A DNA stretch of 64,000 nt from G965222535 sp965222535 (GCA_965222535.1 OZ244957.1:2294001-2358000), one strand, 5' to 3'. Positions 8,801-18,708 are shown, numbered from the stretch's first letter. Numbers and translations are program-made. The notes: generated by a model from the sequence alone, not told the origin.

Positions 8801-8952
8801 GGGCACCCAGAAAAACTGCGCGAAGTTAGCTTTTCGAGGTACCCTGTGGGTCTTGTCTGTTGGATGAAGGGTTATAAATCAATAGCTTACGTTACAGACA
8901 ATCATATCTTCTTTCCCAAACCCCGATCCCGTTGAGGTTTTTCTAGGTTCCC
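8801..8952. repeat. repeat A (copy A2)
   Basis: Outer arms are GGGCACCCAGAAAAAC and GAGGTTTTTCTAGGTTCCC. The core ATAAATCAATAGCTTACGTT and the pyrimidine-rich TTTCCCAAACCCCGATCCC match copy A1 closely. It lies between the CYTH gene and the hemA leader. Confidence 0.88.
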
Positions 8953-9348
8953 ATTAAAGAATTAATGCACGCCAACACAGGGAGCACGCCTTATCCGGGC
9001 ATTTCAAAGCGGCGTAGGAGTATAAAGCGAAGTCTGCAACACTTAGACCAAGGCAAGGACGCGAACGTCTCGATTCTATCAATGCACGGATTGAAAAATG
9101 GTTGTGCGCTGATGTATAACGGCACTGGCGCAGCGCAGTTTAGTCTAGGCGGCGACCGATCACAATACCCGCATGGGTGCTGTCAACGGGTTTATTTATC
9201 GTGCGGTCTTGCTAAAATGGGTGATCCGTCGCTTGTTACTTCACATGCTCTGTCCGGGTTATGCTATTCTCTTGGATCTGCAGCGCTAGGCCCGCCGCCA
9301 CATTAAATCGATTTTGAATCCCATCACGGTTCCAGTTACCCCATCGAC
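8953..9348. other. hemA upstream region without a clear gene
   Basis: About 400 bases upstream of hemA. One 113-codon ORF is open (8965-9306) but its product has no recognisable composition or motif and I treat it as chance. The stretch presumably holds the hemA promoter and leader; AT-rich blocks near 9260 (TATGCTATTCTC) could be a -10 region. No RNA gene is recognised. Confidence 0.4.
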
Positions 9349-10641
9349 ATGTCCGTTATCGCCCTTGGGTTAAACCACGCCACGGCACCGATCGAAATTC
9401 GCGAACGGGTCAGCGTGCCGTCCGATCGCCTGCAACACGCACTCAACACGCTGCTGATCCAGCCTGGCGTTCATGCGGCGGCGATTTTATCGACCTGTAA
9501 TCGCACCGATCTGTATTGCCGTATCGATGAACCGGCGATTGAGGCCTCGATCGATCAGTGGTTCAAGATTGAGCATGGTATTATGCACTCCACGGTAGCA
9601 TCGTATTGCTATCTGTATCGCGCCGCTGCAGCAGTGCGCCATATCATGCAGGTCGCCTGTGGGTTGGATTCGATGATCACCGGCGAACCGCAAATTCTGG
9701 GGCAGTTGAAACAGGCTTGGCATACCGCACGCACTGCCGGAGCGTTGGATGCGGTGATGGAGCGCTTATTGCAGCACAGCTTCGCCGCCGCCAAACAGGT
9801 GCGCAGCGAGACAGCGATTGGTTGCAGTACGGTATCGGTGGCTTATGCTGCGGTAAAATGCACCCAGCATATTTTTGACGACTTCAGCCAATGCACCGCG
9901 CTGCTGATCGGGGCTGGCGACACCAGCCGCTTGGTCGCCAAGTACTTGGCTGATCTTGGCATCCGGCAGATTATCATCGCCAACCGCTCGCCGGGCAATG
10001 CACACCGCTTAGCAGAGCACTATCACAATGCGCTTGGCACCGATCTGTCGAACCTCGAACATTGGCTTGCTTTCAGCGACATTGTCGTCTCATCCACCGC
10101 AAGCGAGCAGTTGTTGGTAACGCAAAGCGCGATGCAAAACGCGATCCGTGGTCGCCGTCGGCGACCACGAGTGATGATCGATCTAGCCATACCGCGCGAT
10201 ATTGAACCCAGTATCGGCAAGCTGGATGATGTCTATCTCTATACCGTTGACGATCTGGGAAATGTCATAACCGAGGGACTGGAGGCGCGCAACGCGGCGG
10301 CGGTGAAAGCCGAGTTGATCGTTGAGCGCCATGTCAACACCTTCATGCAGTGGGTCAATATCCGCGAGGCAGCGACCGCGATTCAGCAACTGCGCGGACA
10401 CGGTGAAGCGCAGCGCGACGAGCTGTTGGCGCTTGCCAAACAGCGCTTGGCGAGCGGCGTCTCGCCCGCTAAGGTGGTGGATTCTCTGGCTTATGCGCTG
10501 ACCAACAAATGGCTGCACCTGCCGACTCAAAGCCTGCGTCAGGCGGCCGCAAGCGGCTGCGAGGAGCGCATCCAGTTGATCCAGTCGTTGTTCAGTGGCA
10601 CTGCTTTATCCGACAGTGCTGACGATAGCCAGCCCTTCTGA
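9349..10641 (+). CDS. hemA: glutamyl-tRNA reductase
   Basis: 430 residues, the normal length. It catalyses NADPH-dependent reduction of Glu-tRNA(Glu) to glutamate-1-semialdehyde, the committed step of C5-pathway tetrapyrrole synthesis. It starts with the family signature ALGLNHATAPIEIRERV; the catalytic Cys50 lies in ILSTCNRTDLY. A Rossmann NADPH domain begins near residue 182 (ALLIGAGDTSRLVAKYL), and the C-terminal dimerisation helices are present. It heads the hemA-prfA-pyrE-prmC block. Other tetrapyrrole genes (hemC, hemD, hemF, cob genes) are elsewhere in the window. Confidence 0.96.
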   Translation: MSVIALGLNHATAPIEIRERVSVPSDRLQHALNTLLIQPGVHAAAILSTCNRTDLYCRIDEPAIEASIDQWFKIEHGIMHSTVASYCYLYRAAAAVRHIMQVACGLDSMITGEPQILGQLKQAWHTARTAGALDAVMERLLQHSFAAAKQVRSETAIGCSTVSVAYAAVKCTQHIFDDFSQCTALLIGAGDTSRLVAKYLADLGIRQIIIANRSPGNAHRLAEHYHNALGTDLSNLEHWLAFSDIVVSSTASEQLLVTQSAMQNAIRGRRRRPRVMIDLAIPRDIEPSIGKLDDVYLYTVDDLGNVITEGLEARNAAAVKAELIVERHVNTFMQWVNIREAATAIQQLRGHGEAQRDELLALAKQRLASGVSPAKVVDSLAYALTNKWLHLPTQSLRQAAASGCEERIQLIQSLFSGTALSDSADDSQPF

Positions 10642-10669
10642 CGGCACCGCGCCTGCCGCATTTCGTACG

Positions 10670-11755
10670 ATGGTTCCCTCAGTCGAGTACAAACTGCTGC
10701 AACTCCAGGATCGCTACGAGGAGGTTGCAACCCTGCTAAGTGACGACAGCGTCCTCAAAGATCCACAGCATTTGCGCCAGCTCGGCAAAGAGCGCGCCGA
10801 GTTGGCACCGCTGATGCAATGCTTTGAGGCATACCGGCGGGTGACCGCCGATCTCGAAACCGCTGCCGAATTATTGACGTCCGAGGATAGCGATATGCGT
10901 CTTTTGGCGGCGGCGGAGCGCGAGCAGGGCGAAGCGCGGTTGGTGCAGTTGAATAGCCAGTTGGAGCACTTGTTGTTGCCCGCCGATCCAGACGATCAAG
11001 GGAACATCTTCCTCGAGATCCGCGCCGGCGCTGGTGGTGATGAAGCGGCTTTATTCAGTGGCGTGTTGTTTCGTATGTACACCCGCTATATCGAGCAGCG
11101 CGGTTGGCAGATGGAGTTGATCCATACAAGCCCCGGCGAACAGGGGGGCTACAAAGCAATCACGACCCTTATCAGCGGTCGCGGCGCTTACGCCAAATTA
11201 AAGTTTGAATCCGGCGGGCATCGTGTGCAGCGTGTACCAGAAACCGAATCTCAAGGGCGCATCCACACCTCAGCCTGTACCGTGGCGGTATTGCCAGAGC
11301 ACAGTGAAATTGCTCGCATCGCTATCAACGAGGCCGATTTGCGGATCGACACCTACCGTGCCTCGGGTGCCGGCGGTCAGCACGTCAACAAGACCGACTC
11401 CGCCATCCGCATCACCCATCAACCGACCAATACCGTTGTCGAATGCCAAGACGAGCGTTCACAGCACAAAAACCGCGCACGTGCGCTGAGCTTGCTGCGC
11501 GCCAAGTTGCTGGACGCCGAGATCAGCAAACGCAACGCCGCACGTGCACGCGAGCGTAAGCAGTTGATCGGCAGCGGCGATCGCTCGCAACGCATCCGCA
11601 CCTACAATTTCCCTCAGGGGCGGGTCACTGATCACCGTATCAACCTGAACCTGTACCAATTAGAAAGCGTCGTCGCCGGCGATCTCGATGGGCTGATCAA
11701 TCGCCTGATCACCGAGCACCAAGTGCAGCAACTGGCAACACTCCGAGGGTTGTGA
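10670..11755 (+). CDS. prfA: peptide chain release factor 1
   Basis: 361 residues from ATG 10670; an upstream in-frame ATG at 10595 lies inside hemA and gives an untypical N-terminus. RF1 recognises UAA and UAG and triggers peptide release. The RVPETESQGRIHTSACTV region contains the stop-codon-reading PxT element (Pro-Glu-Thr here, where Pro-Ala-Thr or Pro-Val-Thr is usual). The catalytic GGQ is in ASGAGGQHVNKTDSA. It starts 28 bases after hemA. Its stop overlaps a GTG start of the next gene, and its modifying methylase PrmC is two genes downstream. Confidence 0.96.
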   Translation: MVPSVEYKLLQLQDRYEEVATLLSDDSVLKDPQHLRQLGKERAELAPLMQCFEAYRRVTADLETAAELLTSEDSDMRLLAAAEREQGEARLVQLNSQLEHLLLPADPDDQGNIFLEIRAGAGGDEAALFSGVLFRMYTRYIEQRGWQMELIHTSPGEQGGYKAITTLISGRGAYAKLKFESGGHRVQRVPETESQGRIHTSACTVAVLPEHSEIARIAINEADLRIDTYRASGAGGQHVNKTDSAIRITHQPTNTVVECQDERSQHKNRARALSLLRAKLLDAEISKRNAARARERKQLIGSGDRSQRIRTYNFPQGRVTDHRINLNLYQLESVVAGDLDGLINRLITEHQVQQLATLRGL

Positions 11756-12426
11756 GCAACTGGCGTGCAGGGCCATCACTTACGACTTTCAATCCCAAAG
11801 ACACTAAAAAAAGGAAAATAACCTTGAACAAGGCCTCCAACAACTGGGAACAGCTACGTCAGCGCATCGCCAAAAACGCCTTGAGCGTCGATCAAAACAT
11901 AACCCTGAGCAGCGGGAGCGCGTCCAGTTACTTCTTTGACTGCAAGCGGGTAACGTTGGAGGGGCACTCATTGACGTTGATCGCTGACGAATTTCTGCGC
12001 CTTATCGATCAGCTTTCGCCAGTGCCCGAAACGATTGGCGGATTGACAATGGGTGCTGATGCCATCGCTGCCGGTGTCGCGATGCGGGCCGCGCAATTAG
12101 GACATCCAACCCAAACAGCCTCCATCGTACGCAAGGAAGCGAAGCAGCACGGCACCCAAAAACATATTGAGAATGAGCAAGATAAAGGTACCCAGGTGGT
12201 GGTCATTGACGATGTCATCACCTCTGGTCGATCAACTAAAACCGCTTGCGATAAACTGATCAAAGCGGGTTATCGCATCAGCGGCATTATATGCCTTGTT
12301 GACCGCGAAGAAGGTGGCGCAAAAATGTTGCGCGAACACTACCAGTGCAGCGTTAAAGCGGTCTACAGACGCAGTGATTTTGACCTCTCGCCAGCGCTGC
12401 TCAACGCACTCCCAGCAAACGCCTGA
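11752..12426 (+). CDS. pyrE: orotate phosphoribosyltransferase
   Basis: A type I phosphoribosyltransferase. The PRPP loop VVVIDDVITSGRST (around residue 146) and the substrate-side segment SYFFDCKRVTLEG fit OPRTase, which makes OMP from orotate and PRPP. The GTG at 11752 overlaps the prfA stop (GTGA). An alternative TTG at 11824, after AAAAAGGAAAATAACC, would remove 24 untypical N-terminal residues and is at least as likely. Its placement between prfA and prmC is unusual and makes the three genes look translationally linked. Confidence 0.85.
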   Translation: MSNWRAGPSLTTFNPKDTKKRKITLNKASNNWEQLRQRIAKNALSVDQNITLSSGSASSYFFDCKRVTLEGHSLTLIADEFLRLIDQLSPVPETIGGLTMGADAIAAGVAMRAAQLGHPTQTASIVRKEAKQHGTQKHIENEQDKGTQVVVIDDVITSGRSTKTACDKLIKAGYRISGIICLVDREEGGAKMLREHYQCSVKAVYRRSDFDLSPALLNALPANA

Positions 12427-12496
12427 AGCTTATGCAAGGCGGCGTAGCATTCTTTCGCGGGAGGCGTCCTTTTGCGGGAGGCCGCCCGGCGCGGAA

Positions 12497-13354
12497 ATGA
12501 CGGACTGCTACCCTTGCGTCAGCGCAGTTCAAAGAGACTGCGAGAGTCGGTTGCAAGGCTGCTCCAGCACCCCACGCTTGGATGCCGAAGTGTTGCTTGC
12601 GTTGGCGCTTGAGTGCAACCGCACGCACCTCTATGCTGAGCCGCAGCGCCTTGTCGGGGATGCTGCGGCGGCAACCATTGAAGCGTTGTTGCGGCGGCGT
12701 ATCGCCGGCGAGCCGATCGCTTACCTCACCGGCGTACGTGAGTTCTGGTCGCTGCCATTCGCCGTCGGAGAGGGGGTACTGGTGCCACGACCGGAAACCG
12801 AGCACCTAGTCGAATGCGTGTTGGCGCATATCAAACAGTGTCGGCGACCGGTGATTGCTGACTTGGGTAGTGGCAGCGGTGCTATCGCCATTGCGCTTGC
12901 CAAAACGCGACCGGATGCGTTGCTGATCGCTGTTGACAACGACCGCCAATGCTTAAAATGGGCGGTGCGCAACTGCGCCGCGATTGGAGCACCCAAGGTG
13001 TTGCTTGTGCAGGGCGATTGGTGTGCTGCGCTGGCCCGCGGCGTGTTTGATGTGGTGGCGGCGAATCCTCCGTATTTAGCCACCGGCGATGCCGCGCTCG
13101 ACAGCGATGGGGTGCGCTTTGAGCCGCGTGCGGCGTTGGTGGCAGAGGAGGCCGGTCTAGCGGCGATACGCCAGATCATACACCACGCACCGGCGTGCCT
13201 TGCGCAACATGGCGCGCTGTTCTTGGAACACGGCGCTTTGCAAGGCGCGACAGTGCGCCGGTTACTGCAAAAAAAAGGGTTTGCGAGGGTTCGCACAGTG
13301 TCTGATCTGGCAGGCCTAGAGCGCGTCAGTTTAGGCCTGCGCTACGCTGCATGA
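12497..13354 (+). CDS. prmC: release factor glutamine methyltransferase
   Basis: 285 residues from ATG 12497. It methylates the Gln of the release-factor GGQ motif using SAM. The SAM-binding loop is IADLGSGSGAIAIALA, and the catalytic NPPY sits in VVAANPPYLA. The N-terminal helical domain (residues 1-80) includes the family segment RRIAGEPIAYLTGVREFW. A longer ORF runs upstream through pyrE but that part is out of family. It follows prfA, its substrate's gene, as is common in gamma- and betaproteobacteria. Confidence 0.95.
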   Translation: MTDCYPCVSAVQRDCESRLQGCSSTPRLDAEVLLALALECNRTHLYAEPQRLVGDAAAATIEALLRRRIAGEPIAYLTGVREFWSLPFAVGEGVLVPRPETEHLVECVLAHIKQCRRPVIADLGSGSGAIAIALAKTRPDALLIAVDNDRQCLKWAVRNCAAIGAPKVLLVQGDWCAALARGVFDVVAANPPYLATGDAALDSDGVRFEPRAALVAEEAGLAAIRQIIHHAPACLAQHGALFLEHGALQGATVRRLLQKKGFARVRTVSDLAGLERVSLGLRYAA

Positions 13355-13406
13355 GGCGCTGCTGAACGCACCTTCATGTGTCGTGCGTTTTCATCCGCAA
13401 AAAAGG

Positions 13407-13553
13407 GGGGGTACCTAGAAACCCCACCGTACTGCAGTCCAATGAATAGGGGTATCTGAAGGTAATTCTTTGGAAATTCAGAGATGGGATGGGGGTGATA
13501 CGGGGTAAATCTACTTCACTGGCTGGGGGATTCGCCATGTTTTTCGAGGCACC
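13407..13553. repeat. diverged repeat A (copy A5)
   Basis: Ends GGGTACCTAGAAACCCC and TGTTTTTCGAGGCACC flank a GGGATGGGGGTGATACGGGG core. It resembles repeat A in ends and in the purine-rich block but lacks the ATAAATCAATAGC segment. It separates prmC from the broken methyltransferase. Confidence 0.55.
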
Positions 13554-13653
13554 AAAGAAGAATTTTACGCCAGCCTGAGCCCCAGTTGCATCGCCGAAGT
13601 TTCTTCTTTTGATAACTCTGAAAGTCTCACTATCGCTGAACCAATACAACATC

Positions 13654-14332
13654 ATGACATCCTGTACAACCTTGAGTGGTTCCAAAAGGCTTGCCCGTAT
13701 AGCAAACAAGCTGTTTCATAAGGCAACCTACACGACTCGCATGATGCAGGTCGGACGTCCATATATTTGTCCGTTTGAGATCATGATGCCAACTATCCCA
13801 GAGGATGTTTCTGTATTGGATATAGGCTGCGGCTGTGGGTTGTTTCTTGGCTTGTTGGCAACCAAGAAACAACCTAACCAGCGGAGTTGGTATTGATGTC
13901 AGTCGATCATCTATAGACACTGCCAAACGCATGGCTGCCGATCTTAAGCCCGCTAATGAAAAAACCCGGTTGCAGTTTTATCAGGGCAAATTGGATCATA
14001 TAGATATATCCGATCGCTTTAATGTCGTAACCTTTGTCGATGTCATGCACCATGTCCCAGTCGCGGATAGGCACTCGCTCTTCATCAACGCGATCGATAG
14101 AATTCAGCCGCCAGGGATGCTTCTCTACAAGGACATCAGCAACCCCCCCCGTTGGCGCGCATGGGCTAATCAATTGCATGACTTGGTCATTGCACGAGAA
14201 TGGGTACACCTTGTCGCCATTGAGGATATTGAACAATGGGCGGCGGAATCTGGACTGGTGCTTGAATATAGCCAATATATTCCGATGCTATGGTATGGGC
14301 ACGATTTACGAATATGGTCAAAGAATCGCTAA
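13654..14332 (+). pseudogene. SAM methyltransferase, frameshifted
   Basis: A class I methyltransferase split between two frames. The first part, from ATG 13654, carries motif I (VSVLDIGCGCGLFLGLLA) and stops at 13896. The second continues the fold in another frame with GVGIDVSRSSIDTAKRMA, VTFVDVMHHVPVADRH and a complete C-terminus ending in IWSKNR at 14332. The frame changes near 13870-13885, next to the A/C-rich AAGAAACAACCTAACC. A single-base indel restores a normal protein of about 226 residues, so it is a recent lesion or a sequencing error. The gene is more AT-rich than prmC and sits between repeats, which suggests acquisition. Confidence 0.75.
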
Positions 14333-14394
14333 TTTACTTTGAAACGCATTGCGCAAACAGCGCCAACTGATTATTCCGCATCACCCTAGTGCTG

Positions 14395-14560
14395 GGTTCG
14401 TAGCCGCGAAATTACCGCTGGAGGGTTCTTCTTCTCCGATACATCGGCGCATTGCCAATAGCAGGCTTTCCCCAATACCAACGTCGTTACCCTCCTTATT
14501 CTCCTGATATGCTAGGCAACGCCTAGCATATCAAGATTAAAAATAGAAAATCCCAGAGCC
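14395..14560. repeat. B-type repeat (copy B2)
   Basis: Contains the shared run ATTACCGCTGGAGGGTTCTT, then CTCCGATACATCGGCGCATT, and a hairpin TCCTGATATGCTAGGC (14502-14517) / GCCTAGCATATCAAGA (14521-14536) with a 3-base loop and one mismatch. It fills the gap between the broken methyltransferase and the end of the yej operon. Confidence 0.85.
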
Positions 14561-14601
14561 CCGCCCCCAGCCGTTATGAAGATTGGGTGCACCCCTGTTG
14601 C

Positions 14602-15786
14602 TCAGTTGGCTTTGTAGGGGTCGGCTGCATCGCGCAGCCCATCGCCCATGAAATTGAAGGCGAGTACAGTGATGATCACCGGCACGACTGGCATCATCAG
14701 CCATGGATACAGCGCAACCGCATTGATGTTTTGCGCTTCGGCCAACAGCACCCCCCAACTGGTTATGGGGGGACGCAACCCAAGGCCAAGAAAACTAAGC
14801 GCCGTTTCGCCGAGGATCATGGAGGGGATCGAGAGCGTCGCCGAGGCTACCAGATGGCTCATGAAATTCGGCAACAGATGCCGCCCGATGACGCGCTGCG
14901 GTGGTGCTCCGAGCAACACCGCAGCAGCGGTGAAGTCTTCCTCGCGCAGGGCGAGTAGTTTGGAGCGCACCGAGCGCGCCAGCCCGGTCCAATCGATAAG
15001 CCCAAGGATGATGGTGATGCCGAAGAATACGCCGATCGGACTCCAAGTAACCGGCAAGGCTGCGGATAAAGCCATCCACAACGGTAATTCAGGGAAGGAG
15101 CGAATGATCTCGGTGAGGCGCTGCACCAGACTATCGATGATACCGCCGAAGTAGCCCGCCATACCCCCCAAGGTGATACCAATAATGAAGCTCACCGCAA
15201 TCCCGATCAAGCCGATGGTAAGCGATATGCGCGCACCGTAAATAATACGCGACAACACATCCCGGCCAAGACGATCGGTGCCGAGGAGGAATACCGTCGC
15301 CCCGGCTTCATTGGCCGCGCAGATCAAATGGTAGTTGCTCTCATACAGCCCCCAGAAACGGTAGCGATCGCCACGGCAGAAGAAGCGCAGGCGGTGGCGT
15401 GCGTTGGCATCCTCGCTGTATTCGCGCTTTAACGTCTCCATATTGAGGCGGTATGAGGTGCCGTACACAAAGGGGCCGATGAATTCCCCCTGATGGAACA
15501 AATGCGGTATTTGCGGTGGCGCGTAAATGTGATCGATATGGCGCGAGTGCAAGTTATACGGTGCGAGAAATTCACTGACCGCGATCGAGGCGTAAAGGAC
15601 GACCAAAATCAGCGCCGCGATGAGCGCCAGCCGGTGACGCTTGAAGCGCCACCACATCAAGCGCATTTGCGAGGCCAGATAATAGCGCTCCTGCTCTGGC
15701 GTCAGGTTCTCGATCGAGTGCGGCTCAAACGGCTCCTGGGAGACATAATGGTGCGGGTACGGCTGATGATTTGGGGGTGATGGCAT
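14602..15786 (-). CDS. yejE: peptide ABC transporter permease YejE-type
   Basis: A 394-residue inner-membrane permease of the oligopeptide/microcin C importer. A hydrophobic segment near residues 50-75 is followed by a large periplasmic loop. A second block of five or so helices contains the BPD-transport loop (AAAVLLGAPPQRVIGRHLLP) that contacts the ATPase. The start ATG overlaps the stop of the preceding permease gene by one base, so translation is coupled. It is the last gene of the four-gene operon. Confidence 0.93.
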   Translation of the reverse strand: MPSPPNHQPYPHHYVSQEPFEPHSIENLTPEQERYYLASQMRLMWWRFKRHRLALIAALILVVLYASIAVSEFLAPYNLHSRHIDHIYAPPQIPHLFHQGEFIGPFVYGTSYRLNMETLKREYSEDANARHRLRFFCRGDRYRFWGLYESNYHLICAANEAGATVFLLGTDRLGRDVLSRIIYGARISLTIGLIGIAVSFIIGITLGGMAGYFGGIIDSLVQRLTEIIRSFPELPLWMALSAALPVTWSPIGVFFGITIILGLIDWTGLARSVRSKLLALREEDFTAAAVLLGAPPQRVIGRHLLPNFMSHLVASATLSIPSMILGETALSFLGLGLRPPITSWGVLLAEAQNINAVALYPWLMMPVVPVIITVLAFNFMGDGLRDAADPYKAN

Positions 15787-16790
15787 TAGCGTACTCCGCT
15801 TTCAAACCGCACCCGTGGATCGAGTATTGCCAACGCCACATCGGATAAAAACATTCCCACCACCGTCAGCAACGACAGAAACATCAGGAATGATCCGGCA
15901 AGGTACATGTCCTGACTTTGCAAGGCGCGCACCAGCATCGGCCCGGTGGTTGGCAGCGATAGCACAATCGAAACGATAGCGGCACCAGAAACAATTTGCG
16001 GCAGCAGGTTGCCTATATCAGCAATAAATGGATTCAGTGACATGCGCAGCGGATACTTGACCAGCACACGAAACTCAGACAAGCCTTTAGCACGTGCCGT
16101 GAACACGTAAGGTTTCTCCAACTCATCCAACAGGTTAGCGCGCAGGCGGCGGATCATGCCGGCGGTGCCGGCGGTGCCGATGACGAGCACGGGTACCCAT
16201 AAATGTTCCAGCACCGATAGAAATTTCCACCAACTCATCGGCTGATTGATGTACATGGGGTCCATCAACCCGCCTATGGATGTACCGAATATAACGTTGG
16301 AGAAATACAGCAATACCAATGCCAGTAGAAAGTTAGGCACAGCAAGACCCAGAAAACCGATGAAAGTCAGGCTGTAATCGGCCCAGCTATATTGATGGGT
16401 GGCGGAATACACGCCGATCGGAAAGGCGACGATCCAAGTGAATATGATGGTGCAAAACGACAGCAGAAACGACAGAAACAGCCGATCTCCGATGACTTCG
16501 TTGACCGGCAGATTGTGCTCGAAAGAAAAGCCAAGGTCGCCCTTCAACAGCCCTTTTATCCAGATCAGGTATTGCTCGCCAAAGGGCTTGTCGAGGCCGT
16601 ATTGCTGGCGCAGAAATTGCACCTTCTCTTGGCTGACCGCCTCGCCAGAGGCTTCAAGTTCAGCGATATACGATGACAGATAATCGCCTTCGGGCAACTG
16701 GATGATAACGAATACCAACGCGCTGATGACCAACAACGTTGGGATCATCAGCAATATCCGGTGGACTGTGTAGCGAATCATGAGCGGCAC
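15786..16790 (-). CDS. yejB: peptide ABC transporter permease YejB-type
   Basis: A 334-residue permease partner of YejE with the DppB-like fold: N-terminal helix IPTLLVISALVFVIIQ, then a periplasmic loop and five helices. The ATPase-contact loop is FTARAKGLSEFRVLVKYPLR. The GTG at 16790 directly follows the upstream stop. The ATG at 16781 (MIRYTVHRILL) is the more typical N-terminus. Confidence 0.92.
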   Translation of the reverse strand: MPLMIRYTVHRILLMIPTLLVISALVFVIIQLPEGDYLSSYIAELEASGEAVSQEKVQFLRQQYGLDKPFGEQYLIWIKGLLKGDLGFSFEHNLPVNEVIGDRLFLSFLLSFCTIIFTWIVAFPIGVYSATHQYSWADYSLTFIGFLGLAVPNFLLALVLLYFSNVIFGTSIGGLMDPMYINQPMSWWKFLSVLEHLWVPVLVIGTAGTAGMIRRLRANLLDELEKPYVFTARAKGLSEFRVLVKYPLRMSLNPFIADIGNLLPQIVSGAAIVSIVLSLPTTGPMLVRALQSQDMYLAGSFLMFLSLLTVVGMFLSDVALAILDPRVRFESGVR

Positions 16791-18695
16791 TCAGTTTTTT
16801 GCAAACCAGAAGGTATCCGGGCGATAGACGCCAAAGTAGGCTCCCGGTTCCCAACCATAGATCCCTTTGTCAGGCACGTTGCGCAGGGCGCTATGGATCA
16901 CAACCGGCTGCGGTACGCGCGAGACGATGCCGATGGTGAATGCTTGCTCGGCGCGCAGTGCTAACATGCGCCGCCAGATCTGCTGGCGCGCGGCGTTATC
17001 GGGCGCTATAACCCACTGCTGATTCAGTTGCGCCAACTCTTTAGCGGCACCCATATCCGGCGCCTCGCCGCTCTTTCCCCCGGTTTCCGTATATTGGCCC
17101 CACTTAGGCCATTGCAGTTGATGCTGGCGCGTAGGTGCCAGCTCTCGCGGACTCATGTCAGCCGATACTAACCCGTTCTCTAAACCCGACCAAACCGATA
17201 CTAGCGTTTGTCCAGAATAGATGCGCTGTCTGAGCACCTCACGCTGCAACGGCTTGGTGTATAGCTTTATCCCGACTTTTTTCCAGGTATCGGCGATCAA
17301 TTCCAATACGTCGGTTTGCTCGGCATCCTCGCCTGCGGTTTCGACAACGATATCCATCGGACGACCATCAGAGAGCAGCCGGATGCCGCGCTCATCGCGT
17401 TGCGTAAGGCCAAGCTCATCCAATAAGCGGTTGGCCAGCGCTACATCATAGGTGGCCCATTGCTGTTTGTAGCGTTGTTCAAACAACGGGCTGTCCGAAT
17501 GTATGGTGTCATTGCCTTCCTTGGCAAGGCCAAAATAAATCACCTGATTTATCTCATGGCGATCAATCGCCAGCGACAATGCGCGCCTGAAACGCGCATC
17601 CCGTATCACCGCGCGCCAAACCGCGTCGGCGGCATTTAGGTTCGGGTACAGTGCAATGTGTGCGCCGCGAGTGGTGTCCCACAGCAATACCCGGATCTGC
17701 TGATGTTGTCGCTCGCTGTGTTTCATAAACGTGTAGTCGCTGAAAGCGATGTGACGCGCTTGCAGATCGCTCTCGCCGGCACCGGTTTTAGCCGGAATCA
17801 GATTACCATCGGCGATATTGACAATCACCCGATCAATATAAGGCAGTTGGTTGCCGGCGCTGTCAACGCGGTGGTAATACGGGTTGCGCGTGAAGACGAA
17901 GCGCTGCGATGGCGGTGCGGTGCGGTTGATCCAAGGTTGCAGCGACGGCAGTTCTGGGTTGGTGTTTTTGTACGGTCGAAAACGTTGTACATGGGCGTGC
18001 GCCCAATTGCGATAGCCCTTTTCTCTGGCGGCCTGATTGAGTTGATCGAGCGGCGCATAGCGCGCATGGAACTGCGACAGGTAATGTGACGGAGCATAGA
18101 TAATGTCGGGTCTTGGCGCGGCTAATGCGGGCAGGAAAAAAGGGTTAACCTTAGCCCATGAATAACGCGCCGTGTATTCGTCAAGCACTTCAAACTCTGG
18201 GGGCTGTCTATCCACCAGCAGCGACTGTGGCGGACCAAAAGGTGCCAGATCCTGGTTGCTGGCAATGTCTTCAAAGTAGTAACGCAGATCCTCGCTGGTG
18301 AACGGATGCCCGTCCGACCAGTGGTGTCCCGGGCGGATACGCAGCGTAAAGATGCGTCCGTCAACAACTTCAACATCAGCCAGCAAATCCGGCTTTAACT
18401 GGTAGTTGCGGTCATAGCCAACCAAACGCGCATAGCCATATACCACCATCATGCGGATATCCTTGCTGCGCCCCATCAGCAAGCGCAAATCATGGTCACT
18501 GTAGCGACCACCGCCGCTCGCCGTGTCAGGCAGTGCTGCAATAGCAGGCGATTGTGGCATGCGCTGCGCAACTGGCGGCAGCACCCCTTGGTGCACTAAC
18601 GTCGCCAGCATTGGGGATTCGTTCCACTGGGCAGCGCAAAGCGGCAGCCAGCACAGCCACCCCAGCAAAAACCCTGTCAGCAGCAGACGTATCAT
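16791..18695 (-). CDS. yejA: periplasmic peptide-binding protein YejA-type
   Basis: A 634-residue solute-binding protein (SBP family 5). The N-terminal signal peptide is LLLTGFLLGWLCWLPLCAAQ. Family features include RPGHHWSDGHPFTSEDLRYY and the C-terminal domain with RRALSLAIDRHEINQVIYFG. It binds oligopeptides or peptide-nucleotides such as microcin C for delivery to YejB/YejE. It lies 13 bases after yejF, and its stop abuts the yejB start. Confidence 0.93.
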   Translation of the reverse strand: MIRLLLTGFLLGWLCWLPLCAAQWNESPMLATLVHQGVLPPVAQRMPQSPAIAALPDTASGGGRYSDHDLRLLMGRSKDIRMMVVYGYARLVGYDRNYQLKPDLLADVEVVDGRIFTLRIRPGHHWSDGHPFTSEDLRYYFEDIASNQDLAPFGPPQSLLVDRQPPEFEVLDEYTARYSWAKVNPFFLPALAAPRPDIIYAPSHYLSQFHARYAPLDQLNQAAREKGYRNWAHAHVQRFRPYKNTNPELPSLQPWINRTAPPSQRFVFTRNPYYHRVDSAGNQLPYIDRVIVNIADGNLIPAKTGAGESDLQARHIAFSDYTFMKHSERQHQQIRVLLWDTTRGAHIALYPNLNAADAVWRAVIRDARFRRALSLAIDRHEINQVIYFGLAKEGNDTIHSDSPLFEQRYKQQWATYDVALANRLLDELGLTQRDERGIRLLSDGRPMDIVVETAGEDAEQTDVLELIADTWKKVGIKLYTKPLQREVLRQRIYSGQTLVSVWSGLENGLVSADMSPRELAPTRQHQLQWPKWGQYTETGGKSGEAPDMGAAKELAQLNQQWVIAPDNAARQQIWRRMLALRAEQAFTIGIVSRVPQPVVIHSALRNVPDKGIYGWEPGAYFGVYRPDTFWFAKN

Positions 18696-18708
18696 GGCGT
18701 TGTCTTCC

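Noticed and set aside
8965..9306. 113-codon ORF upstream of hemA
   Set aside because: No motif, no ribosome binding site, and composition like non-coding DNA; treated as the hemA leader.
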